Counted from the first letter of the stretch, positions 10,338 through 22,548 are shown. The stretch is DNA of 64,000 nt from Neopestalotiopsis rosae (GCA_023078685.1 JALGAS010000001.1:2542001-2606000); one strand, 5' to 3'. Translations and numbers: made by a program. The notes: generated by a model from the sequence alone, not told the origin.

Positions 10338-11175
10338 TCATCTGGGCTGCAAAGGAAGGCACAATAGCCAGGTGTCAACCCAGGATTGTCATGCTCAGGT
10401 TTCGAGTATTCCAGCATCCTCAAGTCGCTGTAGAGGAAAGATCACGTCAGTCTACGGCACGCTGGATCGGAATTTCTCATGTGTAGTCATGTTAAGACAG
10501 GCAATACTTGTCCAGATTCAGCCGGAGATCTTTGAGGAGGTTACTATGAAAACTCAAGAAGGCTGGGTCTCAAGGAAGCGATCTGAGGGCACGTGAATTA
10601 TGGACCTAGACTTCCCGAGTATGGTTGATAACTGTAATATATGACCTGGATGCAGCAAGCTGCCCTCGGCGCTTATCATTTTTTAAATGTGTAGACATGC
10701 CCCACAGCCAAGACTCTTTCCTTGAGGCCGCAACTACCCTGATACATTCTTTATCCCTTGTTATGCAGTCTGGATTGGTTTAGAGAATACAAGGCTCGAC
10801 CGCATAATTTGCTATAGAATAATTTCGATAAAATAAAGGTGCCCGGTCGAAGCAATATAGCTAGTCGGAACGGTACCGTTGCCGGCCAATAACTAATCGG
10901 TATAGGCTTAAATATAACTATAGATAGCGCGTTCAACGTAGAAGCCAGGGAAATAGTCTTTATTTCCATCCGTCGGCCATTGACCCCGGATAAAAGTAGT
11001 GTTATTAGTATGCACATTTATTTTGCCAATTCCGAATTCTAACTTTTGAAACGACTCTATCCGCTCGTCAATCTCTTCAGAAATAAATCCCCGCGACCCT
11101 TGACACCAAGTAAACGTCATCTCTCCATTAATGCAAGGCTCAGGAAGGATCGGGGAAATTAACAACGTCGCTCAG
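10338..11175. other. AT-rich intergenic stretch
   Basis: No gene recognised; TA-rich composition between about 10760 and 11000. Confidence 0.45.
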
Positions 11176-13023
11176 TCATGCAGGCCATTGTTCGTTTTGT
11201 ATGTCGATGACACGGCGTCTCCTGGTGCCCGCATTCTTGCATGTCCGACATACTTTTCGCCTTGATTCTGACAGACATTTCTTGCAATTTGCTCGATCTT
11301 GAAAACATTCCTGGCATTTCAATTTCGGCCGGCAATTTGGACACATCTTCATGCCCTCAATTCCGCTCTGGATCTTCGACAATTGCTGCTCCACTTCCCT
11401 ATAACCTTCAAGATCTTTCCGCTTGTGTCGCCATGATCCTAGTGTCAAACATAACCCGATTGCTTTATTTAGGCAACCTTCATCGCCACAACTGAGTTTC
11501 TTAATTGCATCTTCCAGAAGAAGTTCGGCTTGGCAAAAGTCTCCACGGTCGTGGTACGAGGTGGCGACAATTTTGACAGCAATGCCAAAGGCCATTGTCT
11601 TGCTTGACCACACGGGGCTCTGTGAGAAACAGGATTCTGTAGATCCAAGAACATCGCGAGCTGATTCTTCGCCCCGGAGCCTTTGATCACACACCCAGAA
11701 GCATGCGTAAGAGTAATAACAGCTCATAAGAATGCATGCCTCCGAGTCCCGCCACTCCTCCACTGGCAGGTAATTGGTGTTGTAACAATCATTCCACACG
11801 AGCAAAAACTTTCTCCAAAGGACCTCTTTTTGGATGTGGTCCTTCAGACAATACTGAGATTGTGAAACTGAATTTCTCAGCCTTGAGGCTTTCGCCTCAG
11901 ATCTTGGTTGATTCTGGGGGTTTTTTTCATGGCGTTCTTTCGTATCTTTTCGTTTCTTCTTGACAGACTTGACGCGATCTCGACAGAAATACTGAGCATA
12001 GGTGGACCAGAGCTGTAATACGAGCATATTCTCATCGTTAATTCTTTCGTCCAACACCATGAGTGTCAATGCGGAACCCAAGTCTCATGGTTGCCATGAA
12101 ATCGATCTCTTCGACTTCAGTGAGGGAATTCGTGATCGTGGATATGGGACAGTCTTTTCCCTGAAGATTGAAGCAAGTATTTCTGAGCTTTCCAAGGATG
12201 ATCGACACAGCTTTGAATTGTGGAGCCCGTCGGTCAAATCCACGGAGGACAAGAGCTAGACGCCAAATCCTTCCCAGGAACAACGGATCAGGGAAACGAG
12301 CGAGCCGTTCAAACCAATGGCTGAGTTTTGAAAGGAGAAATTTGGCGTGAGAAAGCTGATTGCAACGGATGAAAGTCGAGATGGAGTCGCATTGTGCCTC
12401 TATATGCATCCATGTACGGAGTTGTGCCTCTCTACCATCGGAACTCAAAAATCCGACGTGATGGACCGACCAACTACTCTGGCCCCCGTGAAACATCGAG
12501 TCAAGGAAATGATGGATCGAGTAGAAAAGCCGCTCCTGAGGTCTATACCGCAGAAACACGGGTTGTGTTGGAATCGTCGTGTTGTAACGGATTCCAATCA
12601 GTGGTATTATTTTTCCATCTATACGGGTGGGTGGCCTCTTTTTGATGGCCGTCACCCGTGTAGGCTTCTTCGTTATATTATTCCCGTTGCGGCGGTCGTT
12701 TCTCTTTGGACATCTTTTGGAAAGTTGACTCTGGCTGTGGGAGACTTCGTTATTAGTATTTGAAGGGAGAAAACGGTGGATGATCTTGTAGATCAAGATA
12801 ACCTCAAAGATTTCTGGACTATGGTGCCGACGACTCTATAATCTGAGACGTACCTGATTGTAAAGTCATATAGAGTTTCCAGCATCTCCCTGAAAACCTT
12901 GCTGGAGATATTTTCCATTATATATAAATCCTCGATTACTGTAGTGATATTGGACCATTTGAACTGTTTCTGCATCTCTGACGAGACACCGTCGGAACGA
13001 GGCCTTGAATTCAGCTCGCTCAT
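11176..13023 (-). pseudogene. Clr5-type regulator-like protein with Cys-rich C-terminus, frameshifted
   Basis: Exon 1 (13023-12854) reads WSNITTVIEDLYIMEN and the helix ending LYDFTIR, a Clr5-like N-terminal DNA-binding domain, then a GTACGT donor at 12853. The next frame (12796-12038) carries a basic linker and LLSKLSHWFERLARFPD. It ends at LGFRIDT and the homologous continuation LMVLDERINDENMLV lies in another frame, so one base appears lost near 12060. The last frame (to 11176) has KIVATSYHDRGDFCQAE and LLEDAIKKLSCGDEGC, the helical repeat typical of this family. It closes with a striking CxxC series (CPNCRPKLKCQECF, CKKCLSE, CRTCKNAG). Family members are predicted transcription factors. 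One frameshift and otherwise good conservation point to recent inactivation. Confidence 0.65.
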
Positions 13024-13705
13024 CTTGACGCTGCTTGATGCCTTCAACCTATGATCTGACAGCTTCAAAAAGAGTGGTTTTGTCAAATCCAAGAAAAGAT
13101 AGCGGGTCAGACCGCATTGTGATCCAAGGAACAAGAGAAGCGGGTGATGACGCCCAACACATGATCAACCGTGCCCAAGCAATGTAATTGGAGTTGGAGT
13201 ATGGTATTCCACCAACAAGCTTGTTCGCATCGAAGACTTGTTGAGGAAGAAAGGTGAGGTAGTTACATGTGTCACAACCTGGGAGCCTTATCGACCGATC
13301 ACTCTGAAGGGTTGTACAAACCCCTCACTTCACACTTGCGCATCATTGGTCAGATGCATAACAGCGAAGATGGTGTGTGGGGTGAATAATAAGGAACATC
13401 CAATAACATGTCGATATGGGCCAGCCTAATGAAGCAATCACTAAACTGCAAGACGTAGTGCTATAACAATAGATTCAAGCAGAAAGCTGTATTTGAACTA
13501 TCTCAGGAAGGATTTCGGGCGTGCGATCTGAAGCCCACTGATATAAGATTAGCTCTTCCTCCACTCTTCGATTTCCAAATCTCCTTCTTGTCAATTGATT
13601 CCTTCACTTCGAAACAGTCAGAACTTGTCGTTATTCAGATTAACACCACTATTCTCTAGCTCATTCGTTGGTCCAACACTTATTATAAGTGCTAAGTACC
13701 AAATT
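13024..13705. other. Promoter-side intergenic stretch
   Basis: It lies between the divergent Clr5-type relic and the GTPase-like gene. No motif was recognised; the 100 bp before 13706 are pyrimidine-rich (CTCTTCGATTTCC, TTGTCAATTGATTCC), as is usual upstream of fungal starts. Confidence 0.35.
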
Positions 13706-15166
13706 ATGTCTCACTTCGATGATAAGCTCAGCACTCAAGCTAACAAAGCTCCGGATGGCAACGAGCTGAATCCCGAATCCCGTTATTCTACGAATGACAT
13801 GCCAGAGAAGTATGTTGGAGTTTACGTAGTCACAGACATAAAATTCCTATAGCTGACGATATTGCGCTACCCACAGTCCACCTGTTGACGAAGAGGTACC
13901 TCGGTCCTGGACCTGGGCTTACACCAAGTTAAGAAAACTTGTGACCGAAGCTCGAGGGGAAGCAACGGAGCAGATTGTAAGGTTTGTGTCGAGACAGTAC
14001 GTCATCAGAAGGTTCACTAGTCTTACCTCCTTGACAAATTCTGACACCTTCAAGCCTGAGAGGTACCAAGCTCATCTTTGTCGTTGGTAAAGCTGGCACG
14101 GGCAAAACGACCATACTCTCTGAACTAACCGGTCTGAGTGGATTGGAACCAGAACATTCCACAAATACGGGTAAGTCTACATGAACTCTGATGACTTGAG
14201 ATAAGTCGCTTGCGCAGATTTCTAATGCGTTCTCAATAAGGTACCAAGGAGTATTACATCTGCCCTGCGATCATTGATGATGAACAATATCTGTTCATCG
14301 ATACGGCCGGATTTGGAGATCCCAAATGCGATGATCTTGACACTTTCCATAACATTGTCAGTTGTTTGATGGCCGTTGGGTCCTTCGTTCAAGTCGTCGG
14401 GGTCTTGTTTGTTCTAGGAAGACCAGGAACACGCTTGGATCAGCAAGACGCCAAAACCCTTCGCTGGGTTCAATGTTTCTGCGGTCCTGAATTCTTCCGA
14501 AATGTAACATTTGTGACCAGTTTTTGGGATTCGTACAGCGCCACTTACTTCAAAAAAGCCTACGGGACAATACAATGCCTGCTCGAAGACGAGACTTTCC
14601 GTCAAGTTTTGCACCCTTTCGATCAACTCAAGAGTTACCATGGCGCCTATATTTACCACCATGGAGTCAACGGTGGGGAACTTACCATGGAGTCCCACCC
14701 AGGTCTCGCACTTTCACTTGAGGAGAACACAGAAGAGCGCCGTGACGAGCTTTATGAGTTGATTCGTCGGCGCTATGCACAACAGAAGTTCAAACCTGTC
14801 AACATACAATTCAGGACAGAGCTAGAGAAAGGTGTGCCGTTTCTGGAAACCGAGGCTTCCAAGGTACTTCAAGCTCCTGCTGTCGGAACCACCGTCAGAA
14901 TTACTGGCGGTAAGTGTGTTACTCAAATGCCGAACGACCTGCCTGTTGCTACAGTCCCAGCTCCGGAAACGACAAGCTCTGATACTCAGCCGAACTCTTG
15001 GACCACTTGGACTGAAAGCGTTGGGAGATGGTTTGAGCTCACCATCAGCCTTGCCAAATACTTCGCAGCGGCTCGTCAGCAGAGCGGATCGGAAACTACT
15101 GGTCGCATAAAGGATGCCTGGGACAGCATTCGTTCTTGGTGGTCGTCGGGCTTCAAGACGTCTTGA
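13706..15166 (+). CDS. P-loop GTPase-like protein (AIG1/G-domain type), four exons
   Basis: Exons 13706-13809, 13877-13996, 14061-14170 and 14241-15166 join in frame to 419 codons. Every intron has a GT donor and AG acceptor (GTATGT, GTACGT, GTAAGT) and is 64-70 bp long. After a polar N-terminus the protein has LIFVVGKAGTGKTTILSEL, a perfect Walker A/G1. About 35 residues later comes LFIDTAGFGDP, Walker B/G3. FVTSFWD occupies the place of the G4 (T/N)KxD motif. The C-terminal third is amphipathic and may contact membrane. Family: fungal P-loop NTPases related to AIG1/GIMAP and 50S-binding GTPase domains; substrate GTP by inference only. Partners are unknown and no neighbour suggests a pathway. 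It is one of the few apparently intact genes here. Confidence 0.8.
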
Positions 15167-15845
15167 AGTTAGAATTCTTTAAATGATCAATTGTCTTTGA
15201 AACAGACACGGAGAACAACTTGCTTTTTGTTTCGCACGGCCACTGAGTTTTGTTCTGTCTGTGCTTTGGAACGGCTTTTAGTTCAACGTCTCATGACACT
15301 CATTCTTCAATGCTGCAGGGGCTTATGCAGCGGCGCCTCTCATTTTCTTCTCCCATTCTTCCTCAAGTCTCCATTGTTTGCGTCAAACTGAGTTTCTGAA
15401 GGCTGATATGCACATGTATGAGCTCTATTCGACTATGATTATGAACGCTTTTTCTCTTTATTTCAATTGATTTATCTTTGAATTGGTCTTCTTTGACTCG
15501 TCTCGCACACTTAGGGCTTTTTGTCATCGTCTCTGCTGTCATGATTTGCTTTATCGAAAGGACTCTGTGGGGTAGAAGTCAGGCGATCTGTGCCTGTAAC
15601 CACCTGGGGGACTGGGTAGTGGCACTCCTTCTCAAACATGTCAGCTGTCAATGCTCATGTCCGCAACATCGGTGACGTACGATATCGTCTTTCAATAGAG
15701 GTGTAACATCCTCGCTTGATCGGAACAGAAGTTCTTTGCCTTTATATCCTCGCTTTACTAGTTCGCAAAATCCTCTGCTAATCTACTACATTCGCTGCAC
15801 CACTTCATGATTCTCCGCCCGTCTCTTTCGTCTTAAGTAGATCAC

Positions 15846-15933
15846 TTGGCCTTTCCGAAATGCGAATCGAATATCGCAAGAGAGCATGGGAGAACCTGCA
15901 GTCTTTGACATATCATATTAGTTTCTACTGTAG
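15846..15933 (+). pseudogene. Duplicated fragment of the Zn2Cys6 gene at 18.2-20.4 kb
   Basis: About 88 bp match 19200-19287 at roughly 92 percent, encoding GLSEMQIEYRKRAWENLQSL in the parent. Similarity stops abruptly at both ends. The mismatches are mostly transitions. Confidence 0.85.
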
Positions 15934-16109
15934 CTTTCCAACGACTTTCTTGGTTCGTGCTGACGTCCATCATTCCATTTTCGGCGACATCTGGAAACAA
16001 CACATCTCAGCTTACTATAGATCGTGGCGGGACCGGGTTATCTTCTCTTTAATCTTGCCGACGGAATCGCCAGGTCGATGACACGGCGTCATTCACCAAC
16101 ACTCATTTG

Positions 16110-16260
16110 TATGCTTCTGGGTCGGACCGCAAGTCAGTGAGCATGCTCGATAGGATGCCCAGACTTTACCCCCACATGCACTAGGCCCAGAAAGCCATAG
16201 TTGCAAAAATGTTGGTTCCTTTTGTCTACCTTTGTCTGCCTTTTTCTCCAGCGCAGACGT
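16110..16260 (-). repeat. Inverted partner of 17425-17530
   Basis: Read on the minus strand, it shares GGAGAAAAAGGC, ACAAAGGTAGACAAAAG, CCAACAT and CTAGTGCATGTGGGGG with 17425-17530. The similar GCTTCTGGGTCGGACCGCA at 16111-16131 and 17583-17601 lies in the same strand orientation, so the junctions have been rearranged. Confidence 0.65.
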
Positions 16261-18211
16261 TCACCCTTGTCGTTCTCTCAGCAACGACTTCCCCAGACAA
16301 CAGTCTCCCGCCGATGCGTCATGAATAGGTGAAAAACCACAAACGGATGATGAAATGTGTTTCAAGCACGAGAAGGTGACAGATCCGGGTCGACTAAATG
16401 ATGTCTATTTAGGACGTGCTAGAATTAATTGAGCATGGTTAAATAAGATCCAGAAATGGCGCTCGAGAACGATAATTTTCGTCCATATGGGTGGGAGCCA
16501 AATTCGTTACTGACTGTATTGCCACATACTGTATAACACCCAGACAGATTTTTTCCGCTTTGCCGGTCTGCTGTTAGCGTCCGTTCTGAACTCCGTGCCT
16601 GGATGCTGGATTAGGTCCACATAATTCTGGGCTGCTCCTTCCGCCGACCAGGCAGATTTGATAGCGCAACTGTTGCCATGCATCAACTGTCGCGTGAGCG
16701 GATAACTGGTTTCGAACTGGACAGTGGCCAACGATTCCTATATACCATACCCCATCCCAACTCAGGATGTTGGACTACACAAGCCAAACTCTAAAATCCT
16801 TCCAGAGTGGGGACCGGATGCTGAATCTGAACTTGGCTAAGTTGCTAGCAGCTTCCATATGGGGCACAGCCCAGCCCCGGGTCACAAGGTTTCTCTTCCG
16901 GAATTGTATAAATTTCGTGGAGCTCCCCTGACATTCCTGTCTTTAGTGTACCAGACTGTCGGGACATGAACTATCGCAACAAGAAAGCAGCACATGCGAG
17001 AACAGTGGACGGATTTGGGCTTGCAGTACACTTCCAGCATTGACGGAAGAACCTTACTTATGTCACATTCTGTCCCAAACGAAGCAGAACGAATTCCTCT
17101 ACGACATACACCGATCGTACACGGTAAAAGCGCTGTGCAAAAGCATAATATCAATATCGATTAGACAACTTGCAGGTGTACAGCTGCCATCACGATACAA
17201 GATGTGTTCTGGAATTGCAATATCGGACCTCGCTGGTAGCATTATGGATCCGAGTGTCATTAACCTAGCCGATGCATTACCGGCAAACAAATACGATGTC
17301 GTTATTGAATCACACGAGTCATGATTTATTTCACCTGGACCAGGCGATGGACAGGTTGGTTCTTGGTCGTTGCTTGCCAACGCCTGGAAAAGTCTCCTCG
17401 CTGACAGATGGACTTGCACTAGGTGTGGAGAAAAAGGCAAACAAAGGTAGACAAAAGCACCAACATGTTTGCGACCATGGCTGTCTGGGTCTAGTGCATG
17501 TGGGGGCAAAGTCCAAAGCAAGCCGGCATGCAAAAATGTCTCAAGTCATTTCCGTGTCCTGTCAAGCGTGCGCGCTCGCTTGCACTTCTGGGTCGGACCG
17601 CAGTACGGGCGTCTGTTGCATGGCCCAAAGGCATACCGACCACTCGACAAAGGATCGGGACATGGAGCTGCAAATGTTCGCTCTCTTTTGTGGAGCCGAA
17701 CGCTCTGCTGGGCTCGGGTCTAGAACTAGGTTGGAATTGCAGTCGCAGCTGCGTGTTTGTCCTTATCCAAGAGTACGGAAGGATATCATGTTGTCCGTCG
17801 TCTGACCCGGCAGTCAACTTTGCGACAGTTCCATGCCATACTGCTTGTCGCCGATTTGCGATTGTACGTAGCGTCGTTCCTGGGCAATCCTACATGATCT
17901 TGTATTCGAGGCAGGTCAAGTTTGCACCAACATGGCTTGCGGTGGAGACGACCCCAAACTGTAGTCTGGGGTTCCCAGCCCAACTCACGGCGCTAGAGAA
18001 GACATTTTGATACCAACGCCAGTACGAAAATGATCAATACATGTACTGTAAGCAGCTCCCTGGTGCGAAGCTTGGCTATTAATGTAAGAAGTTGCTGGCA
18101 GTCAAGGATGGATCGAGTGTTTCTACGATCAGCACCTCAGTCTACCTACGCTCGTGCCTACATCTTGTTTGGGATACCAACTAACTACTGGTTGAGAGTG
18201 ATAGAGTCACC

Positions 18212-20445
18212 ATGAAGAAAGCTTTCGAAGCACATCACCCAGGACTGCGAGGAACACCAAGACAGCGTCAGCCCAGGTCCTGCCAAACCTGCCGACAGAA
18301 GAAGTACGTTAGTATGTTTTCAGTCGCAATTGCACCCTTCTCACATTCCGACAGATCCAAGTGCAACCACGAGAGCCCGTGCGACGCATGTATCAGGCGT
18401 CAAAGTCATTGCACGTACGACGCAGATATAACGACTCACTTTGAAGAACGGCCAGGATTGATCAATTGCCTCACGGGGCTCGGGGAACCCGCAATCCAAC
18501 GTAGAATCTCCTCCGCATCTGCTCAGCAGGTATCTTCTACTCCTCGGAACACAGCAGATTTCGAGTATCAGCTGCAGCTTGCCGACCTGTCGACGCCGAA
18601 TATCGAAAGTATTATTAGGTCCACGCTCCCTGTATTCTTTGAGCTTGGGGATCCAATAAGTAGTAAGTAGCCATCTAGGAGAAACTCTCAGCACTTCCAC
18701 GCCTTTTTTTGTCTTCTATATCTTGTCTCTTTCTCTTACAACCTTTCAGGCATGCTACATGCGGATACCCTCTTCGGCGAAGTGAGTAGTGCCTTTTCTC
18801 AACACTTGTAGCTCAACTACTAATATAGGTAGTGGAAACACTTCACTAGCCACCCTGAGGCCTGGTATCAAGCTGACGCCCTGTCGTTGATGGCTCTCGT
18901 CTACGGATGCTTGGCCTTGACAGCTTTGTATCTTAACCTCCGGGACGAACATCTTCCCGGCCATCTCGGCTCCACTAGCTACATGCTCGAGGTGTTTATT
19001 GACAGGTGCTGCCAATGTGCCCACCACATTGACCTCGAAACGCCAGGGAAATACAAGGTAGAAGCGGCTCTTGTGCGCATCGCAACTTTGGTATATTGCA
19101 AGCCCGATCTGAAGCGGGGCTTCGCAGCACTCGCGCAAGCGATTGGCCTGGCCCAGTCGTCCGGCTATGCGAACCCTCGAGATCCCAGCCTGGAAGGCCT
19201 GGGCCTTTCCGAAATGCAAATCGAATATCGCAAGAGAGCATGGGAAAACCTGCAGTCTTTGAAATACCATATTAGTTTCTATTGCAATCAGACACAAATG
19301 GTCCGTCCCGAGTTCAAAACAGAGGCCCTCACGAACTTATTTGATGCCGACATGCCGCTAGATCATCGCGCTGATCTTCCTCCCCCGCGGCCATTGACCC
19401 AGTCTACGCCAGTACTCCCTCTCATCCTGAAGCGAGAGCTTCAAAGGGTATCGACAGAGATCGGGCTTGCAATATTCTACAGAGAGTGCATCACTTTGAA
19501 GGAGATCGATAAGTTCGACGTACTACTCGACAACGCACATCGGAAAGTATATAGTTTTACATTGAGTGGAAGTGGACTTCAACATTTGACTCTCAAATAC
19601 TCACTTTCAATCATCTATCATACCGCCAAGATCGTGCTTCACCGGTGGTCCCTCCTGGCTGAGAAGATAAATGATCAGAGCCCCTCTGCAAAGAAGTCAC
19701 GCTTACGATGCGTCAGCTCTGCCATCGAGGTTCTCAAGATCCAAGAGGCTCTCCTTGAAAACCGTCGGTCGCAAGAAGGTAGATGGGAACTTGATCCATT
19801 GGTGATGTATGACTTTCTTCTGGCAACGACAATTGTATGCCAGGAGCTGTCTCGTTCCATACAATCGATGCGACCAACGACAGCTGAGGGAGACTCACCG
19901 ACCGTTCCTCAGTCCGAGCTATGTCGTTGGCTCGGGTGTTCGATTGAATTTTGGCAAGAGGCTAGGAGTTACGGGGTTCCCCCAGAGGCTCAATGGCTGT
20001 GTGCCATATTTTGTGGCGTGCTTCAACGAGCCTACCCTGGTTATGCTCTAGGCGATAAGCACTTGAGTTCACTAGCAGATAATTCTTCCTGGTATGATTT
20101 GTTATCTTCTTTTTCCTTATCTTTGTTCTTTCTTCTATTAACCGTTTTTGCCACGTTTTGCCATCCGTCATTTACAAACATCAATAAGTGCTGTCAACAC
20201 GAACAATCGCTTACTCAATACAAAGCTTCCCATCTGGAGTTAGTGCTATGACCTGGTCTGTCGAAGGAGAAGACCAGGATGTCTTTCTGGATGCGGTAGT
20301 GTGGAATATGAGCAGTAGTAGCAGTATCTGGGTAAGACTATCTATCCACTTGTTTTCGGGTTGAACTGTATAGTTAAACAAAATTTAGAACGACCTCGGT
20401 AATCAGTATACGCAGACCTATCCTTCCTCCGGCGAGCAGGGGTAG
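18212..20445 (+). CDS. Zn2Cys6 transcription factor with fungal-specific middle domain
   Basis: Six exons (18212-18303, 18355-18662, 18750-18781, 18833-20091, 20244-20331, 20389-20445) join in frame to 611 residues. The first intron interrupts the zinc cluster: CQTCRQKK joins SKCNHESPCDACIRRQ and SHCTY, giving the full six-cysteine pattern. A helical middle homology region follows (ADALSLMALVYGCLAL, IEYRKRAWENLQSLKYHISF, HTAKIVLHRW). The tail joins WSVEGEDQDVFLDAVVW to a serine run and ends SSGEQG. Such proteins bind DNA as nuclear regulators, often of nearby metabolic genes. No such target cluster is visible here. The acceptor before exon 4 was taken at 18832 because the earlier AG puts a stop in frame. 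No lesion is seen. Confidence 0.85.
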
Positions 20446-20810
20446 ACTTCCGCACCCTCATGGCACCTGGCCATATCCATACCTTCCAATTTTTCTTAGA
20501 TGCACGAGATACGCCAGCAGGATAACCCCAAATGGATCATGCTAACTAGGCATCGGAAGTCTGTTCAGCAACAGAACCAATGCTTCCGCACATGGACTTA
20601 TGTTATATATCAGCTGTAATCAGAATTATAGAGCCATTTGATTGGATAGCATAGTTGCCAGTCAGTTGATCAGCGTTTTACATATCCTGCTCCAAATGTG
20701 AAGTTAAACTACAGACGAAAATTCTATTACGAATCGGTGACTTCTCCCGCGACGACTTTAACCCAGCCTCACTGGAGCTTGTACAGGTAATTTCCTGACT
20801 AGCCTATTCT
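20446..20810. other. Intergenic stretch
   Basis: No gene recognised. A short frame just upstream of a GTAATT (near 20788) may be an orphan exon. Confidence 0.35.
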
Positions 20811-21327
20811 GTGATCATCGTTAAACGACCCTGGTATTTGAGTCCATCCGCGCAGCGGCATTACGAATGTTCCAAAATTGGGATTTTCGGGGCATTGACC
20901 ATCATCACGAACATCCATCCCAAGCTCCAGAGCCACAAGTATCGCTCCATTCGAACACTAGCGTTCGTAGCGACTGGCATGTCCGTTGTGGCGCCCTTGA
21001 TCCATGGGCTAGATATATTCGGGCGAGACCTGATGAACAAGAAAGCCTTTACTTATACTATGGTGGCAAAGGTAGGCTGCCTTTTATCTGGAACTGGTCT
21101 TTATGCAGTGAGTCTCCCATTCTGCACATATAGGAGAAGAATTGATTCTAATACACGTGATTCGAAAGATGAGGTTTCCTGAAAGCTGGTGGCCTGGAAA
21201 ATTCGACATGTGCAGCTCCCACTCATTCATGCACATCTTGGTGGTCTGCGCCGCTGTTATCCAGATGATAGGGTATCTCGAAGCTTTCGACTATGCTTGC
21301 TCAAATATTACCTGCTCGGACTCTTGA
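20811..21327 (+). pseudogene. HlyIII/PAQR-type membrane protein, C-terminal half only
   Basis: Two exons, about 20811-21107 and 21169-21327, are split by a 61-bp intron (GTGAGT, CGAAAG) and join in phase 0. They give hydrophobic helices (LAFVATGMSVVAPLIHGL, HILVVCAAVIQMIGYL) and the ending WWPGKFDMCSSHSFMH, corresponding to the PGKFD...SHQxFH signature of the hemolysin III/adiponectin-receptor (Izh) family. The His pair used for zinc binding is kept. The N-terminal helices and a proper start are missing upstream, so I call it truncated; an unseen upstream exon cannot be fully excluded. Family members are membrane receptors or ceramidase-like enzymes. Confidence 0.65.
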
Positions 21328-21799
21328 GGTACCACCTGTTCTAGAGCCTCTACTTAACCGCCGGGATCAGCGGCGAATTTCCAACCTAGGTAGCGTCGCT
21401 CGAGATTCTAGCAGCCAGGTTCTTCTAGCGAGCCAGGAATGTTGACATTCATGACGAAAGAGACAAAATTCACTCCAGGGACCAAGGTTCGTCAGGAATG
21501 GTTGGGAACGCTTGGAATTGAGGGTTTGGTAGTGTACCAATGGTCCGTTTTGTTGTTTTGACGTTATGGGTTAGATGTTACGGTCCGTAGGGTCACGCAG
21601 CTGCCTTCACATTAGACTTAGCTGTTGATTATTAGGAAAAAAGATGTGCATTTATTATTTACTGCACGAACTATCTGTCTATTTTCCTCAACCGCATATC
21701 ATGATCGCCCAGCGTTGAGCCCTATAAGGTTTTAACCAAATGGATAAGTTTATGGGACTACCGTCTGCTGCATTCAATTACCATGCATAATGGCCTTAA
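21328..21799. other. Intergenic stretch
   Basis: Nothing recognised. Confidence 0.4.
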
Positions 21800-22153
21800 T
21801 TAGGAGTCTTCTCTGCCGGCCTGCCATTTCTTTGCGTCTGCTTGTACTTCCCCCAGGTCCGCATCCATAGATTGCACAGGGACACCTTCGGGAGGAATGA
21901 AGACATGGCTATTCTTAAGTGGTTCCAGCAAAGGGTCTCTACCAGAAATGTCGGATAAGTCAACACCACTTGATATCTGTACATTGTGAGCGACCCACAA
22001 TGACGTCAAGAATTTGGTACTGTACGTCCCTCCCGCGCGGACGGCGACTATGTACCCGGCAAGACCACTCAGCACTACGAGGCCAATGGCGATGCCAATA
22101 CCATCTATAGTATTGATGCAGAGTATGTATATATTCCCATCGGCAAGTAACAA
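21800..22153 (-). pseudogene. C-terminal part of a membrane protein, unrecognised
   Basis: The frame has one strong hydrophobic segment (IAIGLVVLSGLAGYIVAV) followed by GGTYSTKFLTSLWVAHN, VDLSDISGRDPLL and VFIPPEGVPVQ. The composition is that of a real cytosolic tail of a fungal multipass or single-pass protein. No upstream body is present; minus-strand sequence just before it belongs to a GMC relic. I treat it as a fragment. Confidence 0.4.
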
Positions 22154-22510
22154 ACTGCCTCCACGAGTGTTGCCGCGAGGGGCCCCGTTCTGTTGTCATA
22201 ATACAAGTCCCTCGCAAGCTGGAGTCTCTGGCCAGTCATATTTTTGGTGGTCAACAGCGTGGAACTGCTATCTATGCGACACGTCAATCCAAGTCATCAG
22301 CTGTGAAAGCACGAGCGGTGGTCCGGGGATGGCATACATCTGTAGGATGGGTCAATCATGGCATGATCTTGAAGGTTGAAATCTCCAGCCTTCCCAGAGT
22401 GGCTGAAGAGCCAATGCCCGAAACTTGCAGGAGTGATGGACTCCAGATGGCACCAGCAGCTAAGATCACTTCTCGACGGGCTTTCGCAATATGAGTGAAA
22501 TGACTGTCTT
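22154..22510 (-). pseudogene. GMC oxidoreductase fragment
   Basis: ARREVILAAGAIWSPSLLQ followed by SGIG is the second GMC signature of FAD-dependent glucose-methanol-choline oxidoreductases. After about 90 bp with stops, another frame gives LARDLYYDNRTGPLAA and EAVCYLP, which fits the next conserved block of the same family. The FAD-binding N-terminus and catalytic His C-terminus are absent here. The frame upstream of the signature is replaced by the 15-bp minisatellite. It is a dead fragment; the GMC C-terminal scrap near 41.2 kb is on the other strand and not obviously its other half. Confidence 0.65.
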
Positions 22511-22548
22511 TTCGGCCTAAGAACGGAAAGAGACAGAAAACCGGAGAA

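Larger units (their letters stand above)
15167..18211. other. Three-kilobase repeat-rich stretch without an intact gene
   Basis: It contains a duplicated piece of the downstream regulator (15846-15933), an inverted pair (about 16110-16260 with 17425-17530) and the inverted partner of 9675-9790 (about 16885-16985). Frames such as 17272-17805 and 17498-18010 overlap both strands and carry no domain. Confidence 0.5.

Noticed and set aside
17272..18010. Overlapping frames of up to 177 codons around 17.3-18.0 kb
   Set aside because: All frames on both strands are open over the same stretch and part of it is an inverted repeat; no domain or splice support.
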